From NCBI GenBank assembly GCA_050329415.1, contig JBHJOS010000099.1, positions 1 through 8,704 of the forward strand: 8,704 nt of DNA. Direction: 5' to 3'. The stretch comes from JANNOG01 sp050329415. Lineage in GTDB: Bacteria; Actinomycetota; Actinomycetes; Actinomycetales; JBBAYJ01. Under the pieces are notes generated by a model. The model ran no database searches, had not been told where the DNA came from, and worked only from the letters and a program-made list of their open reading frames with translations. Below are positions 6,644 through 8,704 of the stretch, piece after piece (the stretch's first letter is position 1; each line of letters starts with the position of its first letter). The translations under genes were made by a program, and so were the position numbers.

Positions 6644-7351
6644 TCAGGGGGCGGGGCAGAGGCGGTAGGCGATGAAGCCGGGCTGCCGGGTCAGACGGGC
6701 GTGGTCCTCGGGGTGATGCTCGGCCATCGCAGGGAGGGGACGGTGCTCGACCAGGCGCTCGACGACCAGCCCGGCGGTGGTGAACTCGTTGAACCACGCC
6801 TGGAGGGGCTGGCGCCACCACCTGGTGCGCAGGCCCGAGCGCCAGGTGTCCTCGACGTGCCTGGCGACGAAGTAGCCGTCGCCGTCGAGCAGCCAGTCGG
6901 CGGTCGGATGGGACGTCGACAGGACCGCCCGCCCGCCAGGGGCGAGGACGCGACGGAACTCCCGCAGCGCCCCCACGCGATCCTCGAGGTAGTGGACGAC
7001 CAGGGCGCAGACGACGAGGTCGACCGAGGCGTCCGGGACCCAGGACAGCGGGCGCTCCAGGTCGTGGGTGCGCAGCGGGACGTCCTCCCCCAGCCGGCGC
7101 CGGGCCACCCGCACCATGTCGGCGCTGACGTCGAAGCCTTCGTAGCGCGCGCCGCGGGCGATGAGCTGCTCGCCGTACAGCCCGGGCCCGCACCCGGCGT
7201 CCAGCACCCGTCGACCGCGGAGGTCCCCGCACAAGTCGAACACGGCCGGGCGGTCGTAGTAGGCGTTGTACGGGCTCCCGGCCGCGTGTGACTCGAACAT
7301 GTCGGCGAAGCCGTCGTACATGGCCGGCCCCCGAGGAACTCCGCTGTCCAT
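6644..7351 (-). CDS. class I SAM-dependent methyltransferase
   Basis: 235 aa from ATG 7351, chosen because AGGA sits 7 bases upstream on the minus strand; ATG 7321 (MYDGFADMF) is a shorter alternative without a visible ribosome site. The fold signature is clear: motif I VLDAGCGPGLYG (49-60) for SAM binding, an acidic end of strand 2 at Asp74 (EGFDVSADM), a strand-4 region DLVVCALVVHYLED (111-124) and FRRVLAPGGRAVLSTSHP (132-149). This fits the Methyltransf_11/25-like small-molecule group. The Trp- and Arg-rich C-terminal part (about 150-235) would set substrate choice, and I cannot name the substrate. It lies 34 bases after the SMP-30-like gene on the same strand and is probably cotranscribed. 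No link to NAGGN is evident beyond location. Confidence 0.9.
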   Translation of the reverse strand: MDSGVPRGPAMYDGFADMFESHAAGSPYNAYYDRPAVFDLCGDLRGRRVLDAGCGPGLYGEQLIARGARYEGFDVSADMVRVARRRLGEDVPLRTHDLERPLSWVPDASVDLVVCALVVHYLEDRVGALREFRRVLAPGGRAVLSTSHPTADWLLDGDGYFVARHVEDTWRSGLRTRWWRQPLQAWFNEFTTAGLVVERLVEHRPLPAMAEHHPEDHARLTRQPGFIAYRLCPAP

Positions 7352-7358
7352 GGGGTCA

Positions 7359-7362
7359 TCCT
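7359..7362 (-). promoter_or_regulatory. ribosome binding site of the methyltransferase gene
   Basis: On the minus strand AGGA lies 7 bases before ATG 7351. It supports this start over ATG 7321 and contrasts with the leaderless-looking starts elsewhere in the window, as expected for a downstream gene in an operon. Confidence 0.55.
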
Positions 7363-7385
7363 GCTGCCGCCACGGGTCGCCGCCG

Positions 7386-8381
7386 CTACAGATCGACGAC
7401 GGCGAGGGTCGGCTCGCTGAGGCTGCCGAGGTAGAGCAGCCCGTCGTGCTCGCGGGCGCCGGTGCGGAAGGCGACCCGGCCGGTCGGGTCGTGGAGGGAT
7501 CGCAGGACGGTCCCGTCCTCCGTCAGCTCCAGCACCAGGCCGTACCGGGCAGGTTGCGGCTGCCACGACTCGGGCAGCGCCGCGACGAGGCGCCGGATCC
7601 GGGGCCGCGGGAGCAGGGAGTCGAGGGCCCCGCTCCGCCCGTCGGGAAGGGCCAGCCAGAAGGTGCCCCGCGGTGAGCGGGACAGATTGTCGGGGAAGCC
7701 CGGCAGGTTGTCGGCGGCCACGGACACCTCGTCCCCGTCCAGGGGCACCCGCAGCACCCGGTACGTGGCCGTCTCGGCGACCAGAGCGGCAGTGCCGTCA
7801 GCCGTGAGGGCGACCCCGTTGGCGAAGTACAGGCCCTGCGCGACGACCGAGGGTTCGCGTGCCCCAGGCGGCAACGCCATGAGGGAGCCCGACGGCTGGT
7901 GGGCGAGCAGATCCCGTCGGTAGTCGTGGACCCCCGCGATGGCCGAGGAGTTCGTGAAGTAGACCGTCCCGTCCGGGCCGATCGTCGCGTTGTTGCAGAA
8001 GCGCAGGCCGCCGGGAACAGCCGGGGAGCCCGCCGCCACGAGGACCTCGACGGTGCCCCCGTCGTCGACGCGCACCCGCAGCAGCCCTCGATCAGAGTCA
8101 CAGACGATCAGCGAGCCGTCGGCATCGACCTCCACGCCGAGGGGTCGCCCTCCGGTGCTCGCCACGACTGCCGGTTCACCCTCACCGCCGGGCTGCCACC
8201 GCAGGATCCGGCCGTCGGCGACGGCGCTGAACACCTCCCCTGCGGTGCCCACAACAGCGTCCTCCGGACCGGTGCCGCCCGGGACAGGCACGAGTCGAGC
8301 ACCGGTGAGCGCCTCGTTGGGCGCCAGGAGACCGACCAGTTCGGGCGGTGCGGGCGGCCGCCAGGCCGCGAAGCCGCTCAC
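7386..8381 (-). CDS. SMP-30/strictosidine-synthase-like beta-propeller protein
   Basis: 331 aa from GTG 8381 to TAG 7386. The family is six-bladed calcium-dependent propellers that include lactonases, esterases and strictosidine synthase. Visible landmarks are GPEDAVVG (38-45, likely metal-ligand Glu40), GRPLGVEVDADGSLIVCDS (78-96), NNATIGPDGTVYFTNSS (130-146, Asn131 likely ligand), YRRDLL (154-159), LYFANGVALTADG (184-196, Asn188) and LPGFPDNLSRSPRGTFWLAL (226-245, Asp231). The YRRDLL, LYFANGVAL and FPDNLS combination is the strictosidine-synthase-like subgroup rather than typical gluconolactonase. No signal peptide or membrane segment is seen at the N-terminus, so it is probably cytoplasmic. 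The expected role is hydrolysis of a lactone or ester; the substrate is unknown. The start is supported by TACGGT 7 bases upstream. Confidence 0.88.
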   Translation of the reverse strand: MSGFAAWRPPAPPELVGLLAPNEALTGARLVPVPGGTGPEDAVVGTAGEVFSAVADGRILRWQPGGEGEPAVVASTGGRPLGVEVDADGSLIVCDSDRGLLRVRVDDGGTVEVLVAAGSPAVPGGLRFCNNATIGPDGTVYFTNSSAIAGVHDYRRDLLAHQPSGSLMALPPGAREPSVVAQGLYFANGVALTADGTAALVAETATYRVLRVPLDGDEVSVAADNLPGFPDNLSRSPRGTFWLALPDGRSGALDSLLPRPRIRRLVAALPESWQPQPARYGLVLELTEDGTVLRSLHDPTGRVAFRTGAREHDGLLYLGSLSEPTLAVVDL

Positions 8382-8388
8382 AGCCGCG

Positions 8389-8394
8389 ACCGTA
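8389..8394 (-). promoter_or_regulatory. putative -10 element of the SMP-30-like gene (leaderless)
   Basis: On the minus strand TACGGT matches TANNNT and is separated from GTG 8381 by 7 bases (CGCGGCT), the same geometry as hisG and asnO. There is no Shine-Dalgarno and no clear -35. Confidence 0.5.
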
Positions 8395-8402
8395 GGGCCT
8401 CG

Positions 8403-8417
8403 TCACAGGTGGCGTAC
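8403..8417. repeat. second copy of the hisE 3' end
   Basis: Bases 8403-8414 (TCACAGGTGGCG) are identical to 8573-8584, which on the minus strand are the last codons and stop of hisE. The match extends by TAC with a one-base gap (8415-8417 versus 8586-8588). The two copies are direct repeats 170 bases apart and bracket the gap between the SMP-30-like gene and hisE. This could be a scar of insertion or recombination at the hisE stop, or chance. Confidence 0.6.
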
Positions 8418-8439
8418 GGCTGCTGACACCCTGGGCTCC

Positions 8440-8572
8440 ATGGGCATGGCGCCGTTTCCGACAGACCCGGTTCTTCCCGTTGAGCGACTTGCCGGCGCCG
8501 CTGTTCCCCCTGACCGGCCGGTCCTGGCTGACGCCGTCGCCGGACATCAGGGAGTCCGCCTGGGGTGAACCC
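8440..8572 (+). pseudogene. possible remnant of a plus-strand gene
   Basis: ATG 8440 has CACCCT 7 bases upstream (8427-8432), the same leaderless geometry as other genes here, and opens a 42-codon frame (MGMAPFPTDPVLPVERL...) ending at TGA 8568. That frame has poor third-position GC. The next frame (codons from 8480) has G or C at the third position in every codon from about 8462 to 8563 and reads LSDLPAPLFPLTGRSWL then TPSPDIRESAWG, with no stop before it runs into antisense hisE. One reading is a gene start with a frameshift, cut off at the hisE end. I recognise no family, and it may be non-coding. Confidence 0.2.
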
Positions 8573-8704
8573 TCACAGGTGGCGGTACACGTCTTCGAGC
8601 GACAGTCCCTTGGCGATCATCATGACCTGGAGGTGGTAGAGCACCTGGCTGATCTCGGCCGCCAGCTCCTCGTCGGTCTCGTGCTTGGCCGCCATCCACA
8701 CCTC
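8573..8704 (-). CDS. hisE: phosphoribosyl-ATP pyrophosphatase HisE, C-terminal part (5' end outside window)
   Basis: The last 43 codons of the gene, running off the right edge, with stop TGA at 8575-8573. The visible protein reads EVWMAAKHETDEELAAEISQ, then VLYHLQVMMIAKGLSLEDVY and RHL. This is the conserved C-terminal half of the all-helical HisE fold, including the acidic metal-binding helix (ETDEELAAE) and the YHLQVMM helix. HisE removes pyrophosphate from phosphoribosyl-ATP, the second step of histidine synthesis. hisG, encoding the first step, is on the same strand but about 6.9 kb downstream instead of adjacent. The gene appears intact as far as it can be seen. Confidence 0.95.
   Translation of the reverse strand, partial: EVWMAAKHETDEELAAEISQVLYHLQVMMIAKGLSLEDVYRHL

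Noticed and set aside
6290..7291. Plus-strand open frame running through the 42-base repeats into the methyltransferase region
   Set aside because: It joins out-of-frame M42 sequence with antisense methyltransferase sequence. The repeated GRLGTFTP peptide is only a translation of the DNA repeat.
8530..8572. Possible terminator after hisE (CGGAC, 8-base loop, GTCCG on the minus strand)
   Set aside because: Only a 5-bp stem with a mismatch just outside it and no T-tract; too weak to call.
1..8704. tRNA, rRNA, CRISPR, transposase, integrase or phage genes
   Set aside because: None seen on either strand. All long frames are accounted for by the listed genes or their shadows.

Overview
The window is about 8.7 kb of very GC-rich DNA with an almost fully G/C third codon position, frequent GTG starts and an actinobacterial hisE/hisG/PH-domain gene set. 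This points to a high-GC actinobacterium. Order Geodermatophilales or a relative is a guess from general feel, not a derived result.

Layout. (1) 1-259, plus: the C-terminal end of a protein with a helix-hairpin-helix domain. (2) 298-1625, minus: hisG (ATP phosphoribosyltransferase), followed with a GTGA stop/start overlap by a small membrane PH-domain protein; the PH gene converges on the HhH gene across a GC hairpin. (3) 1695-6528, plus: a complete three-gene NAGGN cluster. It encodes an AsnB-like amidotransferase (asnO), a GNAT/ATP-grasp N-acetylglutaminylglutamine synthetase (ngg) and an M42-family peptidase. asnO and ngg overlap at GTGA; the peptidase follows after 50 bases with its own promoter-like site. 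(4) 6529-6628: three copies of a repeat at an exact 42-base spacing, between convergent genes. (5) 6644-8381, minus: an SMP-30/strictosidine-synthase-like beta-propeller protein, then a class I SAM methyltransferase. (6) 8382-8572: a 191-base gap holding a promoter, a second copy of the last bases of hisE and a possible gene remnant. (7) 8573-8704, minus: the C-terminal 43 codons of hisE.

How the genes fit together. Ngg is expected to make N-acetylglutaminylglutamine from glutamine, acetyl-CoA and ATP. AsnO then amidates it to the osmoprotectant N-acetylglutaminylglutamine amide (NAGGN), and the M42 protein is the usual third member, perhaps for turnover. hisE and hisG, usually neighbours in actinobacteria, are separated here by about 6.9 kb holding the NAGGN trio and the propeller/methyltransferase pair. 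The hisE-hisG junction therefore looks like an insertion point for accessory genes.

Expression. Several starts (hisG, asnO, the M42 gene, the SMP-30 gene) lack a Shine-Dalgarno but have a TANNNT-like hexamer 6-7 bases upstream, the geometry of leaderless transcripts. For asnO this agrees with the need for Cys at residue 2 and fixes the start at GTG 1695. No RNA genes, CRISPR arrays, transposases or integrases are visible. The NAGGN system is already described; what is unusual is its location and the small repeats around it.
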